Assembly (NCBI RefSeq): GCF_033963835.1
Contig: NZ_JAXBME010000008.1
Span: 1-64,000 of the forward strand
Direction: 5' to 3'
From: Cytobacillus sp. IB215665
GTDB lineage: Bacteria > Bacillota > Bacilli > Bacillales > SM2101
Length of the DNA: 64,000 bases
A program made the translations under genes and the position numbers. The notes beneath the pieces are model-generated. The model was given only the letters and a program-made list of their open reading frames with translations, had not been told where the DNA came from and did not search any database. Of this stretch, positions 35,257-43,754 are shown piece after piece. Each line of letters starts with the position of its first letter. The stretch's first letter is position 1.

Positions 35257-36432
35257 GTGAAGAACATGGATAATCATTTTTTTGATCAAGTCATTGATCG
35301 GAAACATTCAAATTCTGTTAAGTGGGATGGTACTAAACGTGTTTTTGGTGTAGAAGATGTGTTGCCAATGTGGGTTGCAGATATGGATTTCAAGGCGCCC
35401 CCACAAGTATTAAAAGCAATACAGACTAGAGTAGAGCACGGTATTTTCGGCTACTCAGAACCACCTCTATCAACGAAAAAAGCTATTCAAAAATGGATGA
35501 ACAATAGACATCATTGGAATATCCGAGATAGCTGGATAACCTACTCGTCAGGTATTGTACCTGCATTAGCAACTGCCATCGAAGCGTACACAAAACCTGG
35601 GGATAAGGTTATGATGCAAACACCAGTCTATCCACCGTTCTTTGACTTAGTCATAAAAAACGACCGGATTCCAGTCTATCATTCTTTTGATTTAGACGAT
35701 GGCAAGTTCGAAATAAACTTTGACAAACTCGAGCAACTAATTGATAAACAAACAAAATTGTTCTTCCTATGCAATCCTCATAATCCTGGTGGGAAAGTTT
35801 GGACTAAAGGTGAGCTAACAAAACTTGGTGAAATATGCTCATTACATAACATTACCATTATCTCAGATGAAATTCATTCAGATATTATTTTAGCAGGCAC
35901 TCATATTCCAATTGCATCAATTGATGACAAGTTTGCTCAACAAACTATTACTTGTATCGCACCAAGTAAAACGTTCAACCTTGCGGGTCTTCAAACAGCT
36001 GCTATTATTACACCTAATACGAAGCTAAGATTAGCTTTCCAAAAAGTTCAACAAAGGCAAGGATTCTATACTGTAAATGCACTGGGCATGGTTGCTATGG
36101 AAGCAGCGTATCAGTATGGAGAAGTTTGGCTAAAGAGCTTAATTGCATACTTGCAAGAAAATATTATGATTGTTGATCGTTATCTCAAACAGCATCTACC
36201 AAGCCTTAAAATGATTAAGCCCGATGCTTCATATTTGATCTGGATAGATTGCCGTAGTCTACACATGACAGATGAACAACTTAAGAGAGAATTATTAGAT
36301 GAAGGTAAACTAGCTTTAGAACCAGGTAGTAAGTTTGGTATAGCTGGTAATGGATTTGTTAGAATGAACATTGGTTGCCCAAAACAAACTTTATATGATG
36401 GTTTAGATAGACTGAAGAAAGCACTAGGATGA
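35257..36432 (+). CDS. patB: PatB/MalY-family cystathionine beta-lyase
   Basis: 391 residues, class I PLP fold. MWVADMDF, GIFGYSEPP, CNPHNPGGKVWT, ISDEIHSDI and the PLP lysine in APSKTFNLAGLQ are the MalY/PatB set. It cleaves C-S bonds such as cystathionine and can act as an aminotransferase. The start is GTG 35257 or ATG 35266; the AAGGGGTAGG fits GTG loosely and ATG better by spacing. In B. subtilis patB is followed by kinB and kapB; here kapB is 2.4 kb on and kinB is absent. Confidence 0.9.
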   Translation: MKNMDNHFFDQVIDRKHSNSVKWDGTKRVFGVEDVLPMWVADMDFKAPPQVLKAIQTRVEHGIFGYSEPPLSTKKAIQKWMNNRHHWNIRDSWITYSSGIVPALATAIEAYTKPGDKVMMQTPVYPPFFDLVIKNDRIPVYHSFDLDDGKFEINFDKLEQLIDKQTKLFFLCNPHNPGGKVWTKGELTKLGEICSLHNITIISDEIHSDIILAGTHIPIASIDDKFAQQTITCIAPSKTFNLAGLQTAAIITPNTKLRLAFQKVQQRQGFYTVNALGMVAMEAAYQYGEVWLKSLIAYLQENIMIVDRYLKQHLPSLKMIKPDASYLIWIDCRSLHMTDEQLKRELLDEGKLALEPGSKFGIAGNGFVRMNIGCPKQTLYDGLDRLKKALG

Positions 36433-36499
36433 GTAACAAACAATTATAAATCCAATAACTTCACAAACAATTAATTCATGTATTTTTTAAAGTCATTGT

Positions 36500-36531
36500 A
36501 AATCAGGTGGGGTAAATTCTCCACCTGATTT
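36500..36531 (+). terminator. patB terminator
   Basis: AAATCAGGTGG pairs with CCACCTGATTT around GGTAAATTCT. A nearly identical stem ends the GGDEF-EAL gene at 48690. The gap to 36714 also holds a weak R-type core, TGATCATGGCATCTTTCT near 36612. Confidence 0.85.
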
Positions 36532-36714
36532 CAATATCAACATTTATTTAATGGTTTTCTCGTATTTTTTCTCGTCTTAATTACTAAGTAACAAGTATGA
36601 ATCAACCTAGTGATCATGGCATCTTTCTACCTACTGTGCTCATTTAATAACAATTGCATCTTTATAAAATTACACTAACCTGCAGTTTCCTTAGTCATCA
36701 TAATTATAATCAAT

Positions 36715-37305
36715 TTATTCCTCTTCCTTCTCTTCTTTACCTTTTTCATCTTTATCGTCTTTATCAGATGTTTCTTCACCTTTGCTTTCCTCTTTAGAAA
36801 TAACCCCACAAGCAATTCTTTCACCCGCATCACCTGCTGGCTGACTCATTCCATCATCCTTATCTTGATGAATAACGAGCGCTGTACCTTCCATAGTGAG
36901 TAATGAATTTTTATCTTCTTTTAACGTAACTTCTGGGGCAGTAATATCTACTTTTACTTTTCCATCATCTTTAACGGTAATATTAGGTAAGTCTCCTGCA
37001 TGTGGTCCTTCAGGCTGTAACAGGCCATGATCTTTATCTTCTGGATTAAAATGATTACCTGCTGACTTAAAATCAGGAGGTTCACATTTACCAGTTTCAT
37101 GTATATGTATTGCATGCTCGCCTTCAGGTAAGCCCTCTAAATCAAGCTCAATTTTTACACCTTTGCTTTGTTCTGAAAATTTTGCTGTTCCAAGCGAATC
37201 TCCATCAGCATTATACATTTCTACATCTACCTTTGTTGGGTTTTCTTCTGTACAACCTATCGTCAAAATTAAAACAAATAACAAAGGATACAGTACTTTA
37301 TACAT
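36715..37305 (-). CDS. Cu/Zn superoxide dismutase-like lipoprotein
   Basis: 196 residues. The signal ends at lipobox LTIGC. All metal-ligand positions of CuZn-SOD can be lined up: HIH (two Cu His), GNHFNP (bridging His), KDHG, PHAGD (His and Asp for Zn) and VIHQDKDDG (last Cu His). The GNHFNP, DMPN-like DLPN and AGERIACG motifs are standard. From memory, the B. subtilis homologue YojM has lost two Cu ligands, so this one may be more active. A charged tail of about 25 residues ([17 protein letters not shown]) follows. ATG 37305 is eight bases after TTGGAGGT. Confidence 0.86.
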   Translation of the reverse strand: MYKVLYPLLFVLILTIGCTEENPTKVDVEMYNADGDSLGTAKFSEQSKGVKIELDLEGLPEGEHAIHIHETGKCEPPDFKSAGNHFNPEDKDHGLLQPEGPHAGDLPNITVKDDGKVKVDITAPEVTLKEDKNSLLTMEGTALVIHQDKDDGMSQPAGDAGERIACGVISKEESKGEETSDKDDKDEKGKEEKEEE

Positions 37306-37366
37306 TGTTACCTCCAAGAACACATTTTTCTTATAGATTTCCCCCTATCCATTCCAATTATACAAA

Positions 37367-37527
37367 GGCTCTTTGCGTTATTTTGTTGCTTTTGTAACTA
37401 AATTAGAACAGCTACTCATGTATTTATTCAGTCGACATCATTGTTAGACTAGAAAAGACTCCACAGTCGTATGATTTAAATATATTTTTCAATAGTACTT
37501 AAAGCAAAAAGCAAGGCGATACCATCC
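37367..37527. repeat. Dispersed inverted-end repeat (R12)
   Basis: GGCTCTTTGCGTTATTTTGT then TGCTTTTGTAAC at the left, core TAGAAAAGACTCCACAGTCG near 37449-37468, and AAAAGCAAGGCGATACCATC at the right. It lies between the SodC-like gene and the next small gene. Confidence 0.65.
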
Positions 37528-37536
37528 TATACAAAA

Positions 37537-37570
37537 AGAACCCTACTGAAATTTACTCAGTAGGGTCTTT
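37537..37570 (-). terminator. Terminator of the small membrane gene
   Basis: ACCCTACTGA pairs with TCAGTAGGGT; on the minus strand it ends in TCTTTTTG. It overlaps the stop codon at 37553. Confidence 0.8.
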
Positions 37571-37753
37571 AATTCGGTGTTTTTCCTCTAATATTTTTGC
37601 TCTTTGTTCCTCACGTGCTGAAACTTTTTTAAATATAACGAAAGTGACAAAAGCACCGATGGCAAAAATAACAAATGTTAACACTGCCGGTATATACTCC
37701 GTTTTATCTTCAGGGAAATACAAAAACAAATATAAAATAGCGAGTATTTTCAT
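37553..37753 (-). CDS. 66-residue single-pass membrane protein
   Basis: Membrane segment(s) at about 1-13 and 22-43 (YIPAVLTFVIFAIGAFVTFV), followed by a charged helix (REEQRAKILEEKHRIKDP). The family is not recognised. It begins 19 bases after the stop of the cyclophilin lipoprotein on the same strand and shares its transcript, with a terminator at its stop codon. GGAAAGGG lies about ten bases before the ATG. A membrane partner for the foldase is possible but unproven. Confidence 0.65.
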   Translation of the reverse strand: MKILAILYLFLYFPEDKTEYIPAVLTFVIFAIGAFVTFVIFKKVSAREEQRAKILEEKHRIKDPTE

Positions 37754-37771
37754 CTACACAACCCTTTCCAG

Positions 37772-38530
37772 CTACTCAATTACACTAATTGATTCGATAA
37801 TTACCGGTTCAATTGGTTTATCATTCTCTCCAACTTCAACGGTAGCAATTGCATCGACAATATCCATTCCTTCTATTACTTGTCCAAAAACAGTATGCTT
37901 AAAATCTAAATGTGGGGTTCCACCATTTTCAACATAGTATGCGATTATGTCTTCAGGGAAGCCTGCTTTCTCCATTTCCGCTTCAAATCCAGAAGGAAGA
38001 ATCTTATTTTGAACGATAAAGAATTGACTACCATTCGTATTTGGTCCACTGTTTGCCATTGATAGTGCTCCTCGAATATTAAAAAGCTGACGTGAAAATT
38101 CATCTTCAAAAGGTTGACCGTAAATGCTCTCTCCACCATACCCATTCCCTTCTGGGTCGCCACCTTGAATCATAAATTCATTAATAACTCGATGAAATGT
38201 TACGCCATCATAATAGCCATTTTCACTATGTGTAAGAAAATTTTCAACTGTCTTTGGTGCCAGCTCCGGAAATAGCTTGATTGTAATTATCCCCATTGTT
38301 GTTTTCATTTCAACAACTGGAAAATTTGTAGTTTCATCCGATAATTGTGGATACTCAACCTTATCCTCAGTTTCTTCTTCATTATTTTCTTCTTGTTGCT
38401 CATCGTTTTCATCATTGGATTGTTCTTGTTGTACTTGATCTGAAGAATTGTTTTCCTCCTTCACTTCCGCAGTGCCACATGCAGCAAGAATGAAAAACAG
38501 ACTTGATATCATAACAATCACTTTTTTCAT
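37772..38530 (-). CDS. Cyclophilin-type peptidyl-prolyl isomerase lipoprotein
   Basis: 252 residues. Lipobox LAAC gives a lipid anchor. Residues 25-60 are an unusually Glu/Gln/Asn-rich linker. Residues 70-250 are a cyclophilin domain: [36 protein letters not shown], and [15 protein letters not shown]. The catalytic Arg and the Phe-X-X-X-Gln set are in the first of these. It probably helps exported proteins fold outside the membrane. The start ATG has GGGAGACTAAATCC upstream. Confidence 0.9.
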   Translation of the reverse strand: MKKVIVMISSLFFILAACGTAEVKEENNSSDQVQQEQSNDENDEQQEENNEEETEDKVEYPQLSDETTNFPVVEMKTTMGIITIKLFPELAPKTVENFLTHSENGYYDGVTFHRVINEFMIQGGDPEGNGYGGESIYGQPFEDEFSRQLFNIRGALSMANSGPNTNGSQFFIVQNKILPSGFEAEMEKAGFPEDIIAYYVENGGTPHLDFKHTVFGQVIEGMDIVDAIATVEVGENDKPIEPVIIESISVIE

Positions 38531-38653
38531 GGATTTAGTCTCCCTCTTTTTTTATATCAACTATTATCATATAAAAAAAGCAAGTCCACCACAATTAAAA
38601 ACTAATCTTTTGTCAATATGCACTTTTTACTTCATAATTGTAATTAAATATGA

Positions 38654-38782
38654 ACGCTTTTTCGTATACTCTGTTGCTATATTATTTGAATTACGTTAGT
38701 TATATAAATGCGTCATCATTTTTACGATGATAAAATGCTACAAATGCTAACCTTCATAAAGCAGAAATAATGCGATAACAGC
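38654..38782. repeat. Dispersed inverted-end repeat (R13)
   Basis: CGCTTTTTCGTATACTCTGT then TGCTATATTA at the left, core GATAAAATGCTACAAATGCT near 38729-38748, and AATAATGCGATAACAGC at the right. It ends just before kapB. Confidence 0.6.
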
Positions 38783-38810
38783 AAAATATTAATGAATGGA
38801 GGAATACGTT

Positions 38811-39194
38811 TTGACACAAAATCACTTCCAAACCAGTGACATCGTTACAGCGATATATAAAACTGGGAAATATGTTGGAGAAATTACTAACATTCGGGAA
38901 AACCATTATTTAGTCAAGATTAAAGCTGTTATTACCCACCCGATGCAAGGAGATCTGCATAACCCTAAACAAATTAACGTCCCATTGTTTCATGAACGTC
39001 GGGCGTTAGCCTTTGGTGAACAAGCAAACATTCCTAAGAAAATGGTTAAGCTATATAACGGAAACATCCTAGACTATGAAAAATCTTTACGCACAGCTCT
39101 TGAAATTATGAAAGAACAACTACAAGAAGACAACAGTGCCTGGGCACTTCAAAGTATTGATAACTTAATAAATCTAGAAAAAGAATATTTTTAA
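38811..39194 (+). CDS. kapB: Kinase-associated protein B (KapB)
   Basis: 127 residues: DIVTAIYKTGKYVGEIT, HYLVKIKAVITHPMQGDLHN, LFHERRALAFGEQANIPKKM and a C-terminus ending NLEKEYF match KapB along its length. In B. subtilis KapB is needed for KinB to feed the Spo0A phosphorelay. The frame begins at ATG 38796, but that codon sits on the GGAGG, so the start is TTG 38811, eight bases later, giving the usual length. There is no signal peptide or lipobox although the family is named a lipoprotein. No kinB is seen beside it. Confidence 0.88.
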   Translation: MTQNHFQTSDIVTAIYKTGKYVGEITNIRENHYLVKIKAVITHPMQGDLHNPKQINVPLFHERRALAFGEQANIPKKMVKLYNGNILDYEKSLRTALEIMKEQLQEDNSAWALQSIDNLINLEKEYF

Positions 39195-39498
39195 AAAGGC
39201 TCTTGTCAGCACGGTTATTCTGCAGCTAAAGAGTTTCACAAATACTATTTGTTCTTTGTGCCAATGCCAATATTAGCAGAAGGAACAACCCGTTATGCTT
39301 AAATCATAGTTAACATGAGTACCCTAGATAACGTCTAGCCTAAGAGTCCGTTAACTTCTTTTAAGTATTTTTCAATAACAAGTGTGAAAATAGCTAAATA
39401 TAAGCAATTTTTCGTCAACTAAGGTATCGTATTAAATGATTTCATTCTGTAGTTTTCTCATATATAATATGTTGATAACAATATCTTACATCTAAGAG
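39195..39498. other. Gap after kapB
   Basis: AAAAAGGCTCTTGTCAGCAC at its start resembles the left end of the dispersed repeats, but no core or right end follows. Otherwise the 300 bases contain only A/T-rich sequence and a short CTAGATAACGTCTAG palindrome. No gene is seen. Confidence 0.35.
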
Positions 39499-40722
39499 GT
39501 GTTTATCATTTCAATTAAAAATAGAAATCTACTAATCATGTGGTTTGCAAACTTTTTTGTTGCTGCAAGTGCCACAATGATCATGCCATTCTTATCCCTT
39601 TTCATTGAAACGATGGGGGATTTTTCTGCTGACTATGTACAACGTTGGGCTGGTTTTGTATTTGGAATAACTTTTTTAACTGCTTTTTTTATGTCTCCCA
39701 TATGGGGAAGGTTTGGAGACAAACATGGTCATAAAAAGGTTCTGTTAATATCGGGGTCAGGAATTGCGCTATGTACTCTATTAATAGCATTTGTTCAAAG
39801 TGTTGAGCAACTTTTTACTTTACGTCTTTTGATGGGAGTAGTGACAGGCTTTATTCCCACCTCCTTAGCTCTTATATCTGCACAAACTCCGAAAGAAGAA
39901 GCAGGTAAGACTTTAGGTACATTACAAATGGGTACTGTTTCAGGAGGGCTCTTCGGTCCTTTGTTAGGTGGTTTATTAGCTGATGCTGTGGGCTTCCAAT
40001 ACACTTTCATTCTTACATCAGCTGGTATATTACTAGCTACAATTGTCGTTTTACTTGGAATTAAAGAAGTTAGACAAAGTAAGAAGAAAGATAAACAACA
40101 AACATACTCAAGAAAAGAGGTACTTACCCATATCTTACACCAGCCAATACTCATTACCATTCTCTTAGTAACTACTTTGATCCAAATTGCGAATTTCAGC
40201 GTTCAGCCTTTGCTAGCATTATACGTCATTGACCTTACCAGTGGATCAAATATAGCATTTTTAGCAGGTATGGCTTTTTCTGCAACGGGCTTCGGTAACT
40301 TACTAGCAACAAGACAATGGGGAAATTTAGGTGATAAAATTGGTCATGAAAAAGTACTTGTCCTTCTTCTAGTATTTTCTTCTGTTACATTTATTCCACA
40401 AGGATTTGCAAATTCATTTTGGCAACTTGTTGTTGCTAGATTTATTTTCGGTATAGCAGTAGGTGGTCTAATCCCCTGCACAACTGCATATATCCGTCAA
40501 GTCTCACCGGTTGCTATGCAAGGTGAAGTACTAGGATACAATGTTAGTTTTCGGTTTTTAGGTAATGTCATCGGACCAATGATGGGTGGAGTGTTATCTG
40601 GTTATTTTGGCATATCTTCTGTATTTTTTGTTACTTCAGTATTATTTCTACTTGCTGCATGTATACTGTGGGGAGCTATTCATTATGTAAACAGACACCC
40701 CGAAAAGGCTCACTATTCATAG
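39499..40722 (+). CDS. MFS multidrug-type exporter
   Basis: 407 residues, twelve membrane helices in two halves. The loop 2-3 signature GRFGDKHGHKKVLL and its echo GNLGDKIGHEKVLVL are present, plus GFIPTSLALISAQTPKEEAG (motif C region). It is a drug:proton antiporter type; B. subtilis has a similar gene (yuxJ) near kapB. The start is unclear. GTG 39499 overlaps the AAGAGGTG. An ATT at 39508 has perfect spacing (eight bases) and would give (M)SIKNRNLLIMWF. The first ATG is at 39538. Confidence 0.87.
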   Translation: MFIISIKNRNLLIMWFANFFVAASATMIMPFLSLFIETMGDFSADYVQRWAGFVFGITFLTAFFMSPIWGRFGDKHGHKKVLLISGSGIALCTLLIAFVQSVEQLFTLRLLMGVVTGFIPTSLALISAQTPKEEAGKTLGTLQMGTVSGGLFGPLLGGLLADAVGFQYTFILTSAGILLATIVVLLGIKEVRQSKKKDKQQTYSRKEVLTHILHQPILITILLVTTLIQIANFSVQPLLALYVIDLTSGSNIAFLAGMAFSATGFGNLLATRQWGNLGDKIGHEKVLVLLLVFSSVTFIPQGFANSFWQLVVARFIFGIAVGGLIPCTTAYIRQVSPVAMQGEVLGYNVSFRFLGNVIGPMMGGVLSGYFGISSVFFVTSVLFLLAACILWGAIHYVNRHPEKAHYS

Positions 40723-40747
40723 TGAATAGATCTAGTTTTTTTCAAAA

Positions 40748-40907
40748 GGCTGTTTTTGCATTGATTTGATTGCTGCTTTTCATCTATAGATATTAGCACG
40801 TATACAATCACATTCGTGGCATCTTTTTCTACATTTAATATTAAAGAGTTCTCATAATAATGTTCATTTTTAGGAAAAATATGAACAAAGGTTACGAAAA
40901 GAGCCTT
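40748..40907. repeat. Dispersed inverted-end repeat (R15), reverse orientation
   Basis: A model copy: GGCTGTTTTTGCATTGATTT then GATTGCTGCTTTTC at the left, core CACATTCGTGGCATCTTTTT at 40811-40830, and GAACAAAGGTTACGAAAAGA then GCCTT at the right. It lies after the MFS gene. Confidence 0.8.
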
Positions 40908-40990
40908 CAGAAAAAAAAATATGTGCACAAATCAACCAGGATAATAGCCTACTTTCTTCCTATATAAAGAATGGTTATAATCCTAAAAAA

Positions 40991-41018
40991 AAACAAAGAA
41001 TAAATTTATTCTTTGTTT
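40991..41018. terminator. Perfect palindrome, likely bidirectional terminator
   Basis: AAACAAAGAATAAA with TTTATTCTTTGTTT, 28 bases with no loop mismatch, 63 bases before the next gene. Confidence 0.6.
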
Positions 41019-41081
41019 GAGTCTAACAGTAAAAACACATATAATGTTCTTTAGAGAACTGAGGACATAAGGAGGAAAGTT

Positions 41082-41516
41082 ATGAAAAACGTTGTCATTC
41101 ATAAAATGGTGAAGTTTATTTTAACCGAAGGACACCTTAAGGGGTACTGGGATAAACATGGTCATGATTTAGATTTTGGTTCTTTAACGAATGAGCAACT
41201 CGTGAGCTTGGCGAAAAAAGTTTTGAATAATGCCTCTCATAGTCAACTTGAGCAACATGTTGTTGGCCGTGGCTGGCGGACGGAAGATGAAACAGTTGGA
41301 AAGCTTTTACTGGAAGATAATGCAGAAAAAGATGAACATATTGAAGTGATTGATACATCCGTCTCTGGCTCTAAATCAAAAAAACTACTAATCGACAGAT
41401 TGTTAAAAGTCGATTGTGAGAAAGGCGACTTTTCTTTTTTTGTCGAAGACTTAAATATTGATATAACAGCACTTGTATGTCCAAAATGTGGTGGAAAAGT
41501 TATCGCTGACAACTAG
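41082..41516 (+). CDS. Hypothetical protein with C-terminal CPKCGGK knuckle
   Basis: 144 residues. There is a helical N-terminus (HKMVKFILTEGHLKGYWDKH), a middle rich in charged residues, and a C-terminal CPKCGGKVIADN that is half of a zinc ribbon, so zinc binding would need a dimer or another protein. I recognise no family. It ends 34 bases before an ArsB/NhaD-type transporter on the same strand, so the two are probably one transcript. ATG 41082 follows AAGGAGGAAAGTT. Confidence 0.7.
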   Translation: MKNVVIHKMVKFILTEGHLKGYWDKHGHDLDFGSLTNEQLVSLAKKVLNNASHSQLEQHVVGRGWRTEDETVGKLLLEDNAEKDEHIEVIDTSVSGSKSKKLLIDRLLKVDCEKGDFSFFVEDLNIDITALVCPKCGGKVIADN

Positions 41517-41550
41517 AAGCTACAGATAAATATTAGAGGAGTGAATATCA

Positions 41551-42879
41551 TTGTATGAAGCAGTAACAACGGGAGTAAGTGACTTCCAATATTTTGCAGC
41601 TATTGCGATATTTTTAATATCGTATGCATTTATCATTACAGAAAAAATTAACCGTGCTGTCATCGCCCTATTAGGTGCTGGATTAATGATCTTTTTAGGC
41701 ATCGTTGATTTAGAAGCAGCGTATGAGCACCATATTGAATGGGAAACTATTACCTTATTAATTGGTATGATGATTCTTGTTTCTATTACGAGTCAATCAG
41801 GAGTTTTCCAATATGTTGCCATTAAAACGGCAAAACTAGCTAAAGGGAAGCCGATGAATATCCTACTTGCGCTTTCACTGTTGACTGCAGTAGGTTCAGC
41901 ATTTTTAGATAATGTAACGACAGTATTACTAATCGTACCTGTTACATTTTCTATTACACGAATTTTGAAAGTAAATCCAGTTCCTTTTTTAATTTCAGAA
42001 ATCATCTTTTCGAATATCGGTGGTACTGCAACACTTGTTGGTGACCCTCCGAACATTATGATTGGTTCAGCAAACTCACATTTAACGTTTAATATGTTTT
42101 TAGTTAATCTAGCTCCAATCGTGCTTGTGATTATGGCTGTTACTTTTGTAATTATCTACTTTATCTATCGAAAACAAATGAAGGCAGACCCAGCTCTTAT
42201 TGATAAATTAATGAACTTGAATGAAAAAGATTACATAAAAGACACTGTTTTAATGAAAAAATCATTATCAGTGCTTCTTTTGACAATCTTAGGTTTCTTT
42301 GTACTTCATAGTATCTTCCATATTCCTGCGGCAGTTATTGCAATGGCTGGAGCAACATTGTTAATGCTAATTGGTGTGAAAGAGCATGATTTAGAAGAAG
42401 TATTTGCATCTGTTGAATGGGTAACAATCTTCTTCTTCGTAGGTTTGTTTACATTAGTAGGTGGACTTATTGATATTGGTTTAATTGGAAGCTTAGCTGA
42501 AAAAGCACTAGAGGTAACAGGTGGAGATATTGGTACAGCGTCTCTTTTAATACTTTGGGTATCAGGTGTTGCTTCTGCAACAATTGATAACATTCCTTTC
42601 GTTGCTACGATGATTCCATTAATTCAAGATATGGCAATTGGAATGGGCTTAACTCCAGCTTCACCAGAAATAGATGTATTATGGTGGTCACTCGCTCTTG
42701 GTGCTTGTTTAGGTGGAAATGGTACACTTATTGGAGCATCTGCAAACGTTATTGTAGCTGGTATGGCATCTAGAGAAGGTAAAGGATTTAGCTATATTGA
42801 ATTCTTAAAAATTGGTGCACCGATTACAATCGTTTCACTTATCATCGCACATGCATATGTTTGGTTGAGATTTTTATAA
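41551..42879 (+). CDS. ArsB/NhaD-type (ion transporter superfamily) membrane protein
   Basis: 442 residues, about eleven membrane helices. LISYAFIITEKINRAVIALL at the start, DNVTTVLLIVPVTFSI, GGTATLVGDPPNIMIGSA, and the mirrored DNIPFVATMIPLIQ and LGGNGTLIGASANVIVAGMA are the paired signatures of this superfamily. Members export arsenite or exchange sodium for protons or carry anions; with no ars genes nearby the substrate is open. TTG 41551 follows AGAGGAGTGAATATCA. A strong terminator follows. Confidence 0.88.
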   Translation: MYEAVTTGVSDFQYFAAIAIFLISYAFIITEKINRAVIALLGAGLMIFLGIVDLEAAYEHHIEWETITLLIGMMILVSITSQSGVFQYVAIKTAKLAKGKPMNILLALSLLTAVGSAFLDNVTTVLLIVPVTFSITRILKVNPVPFLISEIIFSNIGGTATLVGDPPNIMIGSANSHLTFNMFLVNLAPIVLVIMAVTFVIIYFIYRKQMKADPALIDKLMNLNEKDYIKDTVLMKKSLSVLLLTILGFFVLHSIFHIPAAVIAMAGATLLMLIGVKEHDLEEVFASVEWVTIFFFVGLFTLVGGLIDIGLIGSLAEKALEVTGGDIGTASLLILWVSGVASATIDNIPFVATMIPLIQDMAIGMGLTPASPEIDVLWWSLALGACLGGNGTLIGASANVIVAGMASREGKGFSYIEFLKIGAPITIVSLIIAHAYVWLRFL

Positions 42880-42896
42880 TATCTAAAAGCTTTTTT

Positions 42897-42938
42897 AAGA
42901 GGAGATTGATCACTTATTATTGATCAATCTCCTCTTTT
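42897..42938 (+). terminator. Terminator of the ArsB/NhaD-type gene
   Basis: AAGAGGAGATTGATCA pairs exactly with TGATCAATCTCCTCTT around eight bases, then TTTT. Confidence 0.92.
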
Positions 42939-42948
42939 TATTGCGTTG

Positions 42949-43412
42949 GGGCTATTCATAAAGCTTTGTCGCTATTGTTCCTAAACTAGTTAATAAATAT
43001 GTCACGCGATCGTCTTAGCTTTATAGAAGAAAAAATGCCACGAACTCGCATATATACGTATGTACGAACAACAGCAATTAGTTCGAGAAGAGGGTTAACA
43101 AAGGCTCTTTTCTTTTTCTTTTTGCTATTGTTATTTAATTAAAGCAACTCCATTAGATGTACTATGTCTTCATCCGAGCTAAAGAAAAGATGCCACGAAC
43201 TCGCATTATATACGTATTTAATTGCTTAGCACGCACAACAACAATTAGTTCGAGAAGAGGGTTAACAAAGGCTCTTTTCTTTTTTGCTATTGTTATTAAT
43301 TAAAGCAACTCCATTAGATGTACTATGTCTTCATCCGAGCTAAAGAAAAGATGCCACAAACTCACATATATACGTATGTACGAACAACAGCAATTAGTTC
43401 GAGAAAAGGGTC
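42949..43412. repeat. Tandem array of three dispersed repeats (R16a-c)
   Basis: Three head-to-tail copies starting near 42949, 43103 and 43270 (periods 154 and 167). Each has a core AAGAAAAGATGCCACGAACT or a near form, then CGTATGTACGAACAACAGCA (or a variant), then GTTCGAGAAGAGGGTTAACA, then GGCTCTTTTC of the next copy. Copies b and c share long identical stretches (AAGCAACTCCATTAGATGTA and beyond), so the last duplication is recent. A 68-codon open frame (43325-43531) inside copy c is repeat sequence with no ribosome-binding site and is not called. Confidence 0.85.
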
Positions 43413-43687
43413 AAAAATTTTCTGTTGCTATTAAAGTTAAATTGAAGCAGCTAGATGGTGGATTTATTCAATGTTGTTTCAAACAAGGAAACACCCAGCC
43501 AACACTAATAAAATACATTTTAAAGCAATGAAATAATACATCACATAATTTCCCACAATTCCTTGATAATTCTTTGACAATATTGCCTATAATATAAAAT
43601 ATAAGTAATGTCTAAGCCCACAATGTCACGATCGAATGGGAGGTTAGCCCTTTTCTTAACACCTTAAAAAAAGTTATAATGATATTA

Positions 43688-43721
43688 CCATAAGGGGCGT
43701 AAATGCATACGCCTCTTATGG
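43688..43721 (+). promoter_or_regulatory. Strong hairpin in the cssRS leader
   Basis: CCATAAGGGGCGTA pairs with TACGCCTCTTATGG around AAATGC, 34 bases before cssR. There is no T tract, so it may be a processing or regulatory stem, or mark an upstream transcript end. Upstream, CTTGATA and TATAAT-like elements around 43562-43595 may be the promoter, but spacing is not convincing. Confidence 0.45.
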
Positions 43722-43754
43722 TTGTGAAGACATATATGAGGAGGCTTTTTTCCA

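Noticed and set aside
42949-43412. Tandem repeats as a CRISPR array
   Set aside because: The periods are 154-167 bp with near-identical interiors, not short repeats separated by unique spacers, and no cas gene is in the window.
43325-43531. 68-codon open frame in the tandem repeats
   Set aside because: It starts inside repeat copy c, its sequence echoes the other copies, and no ribosome-binding site precedes it.
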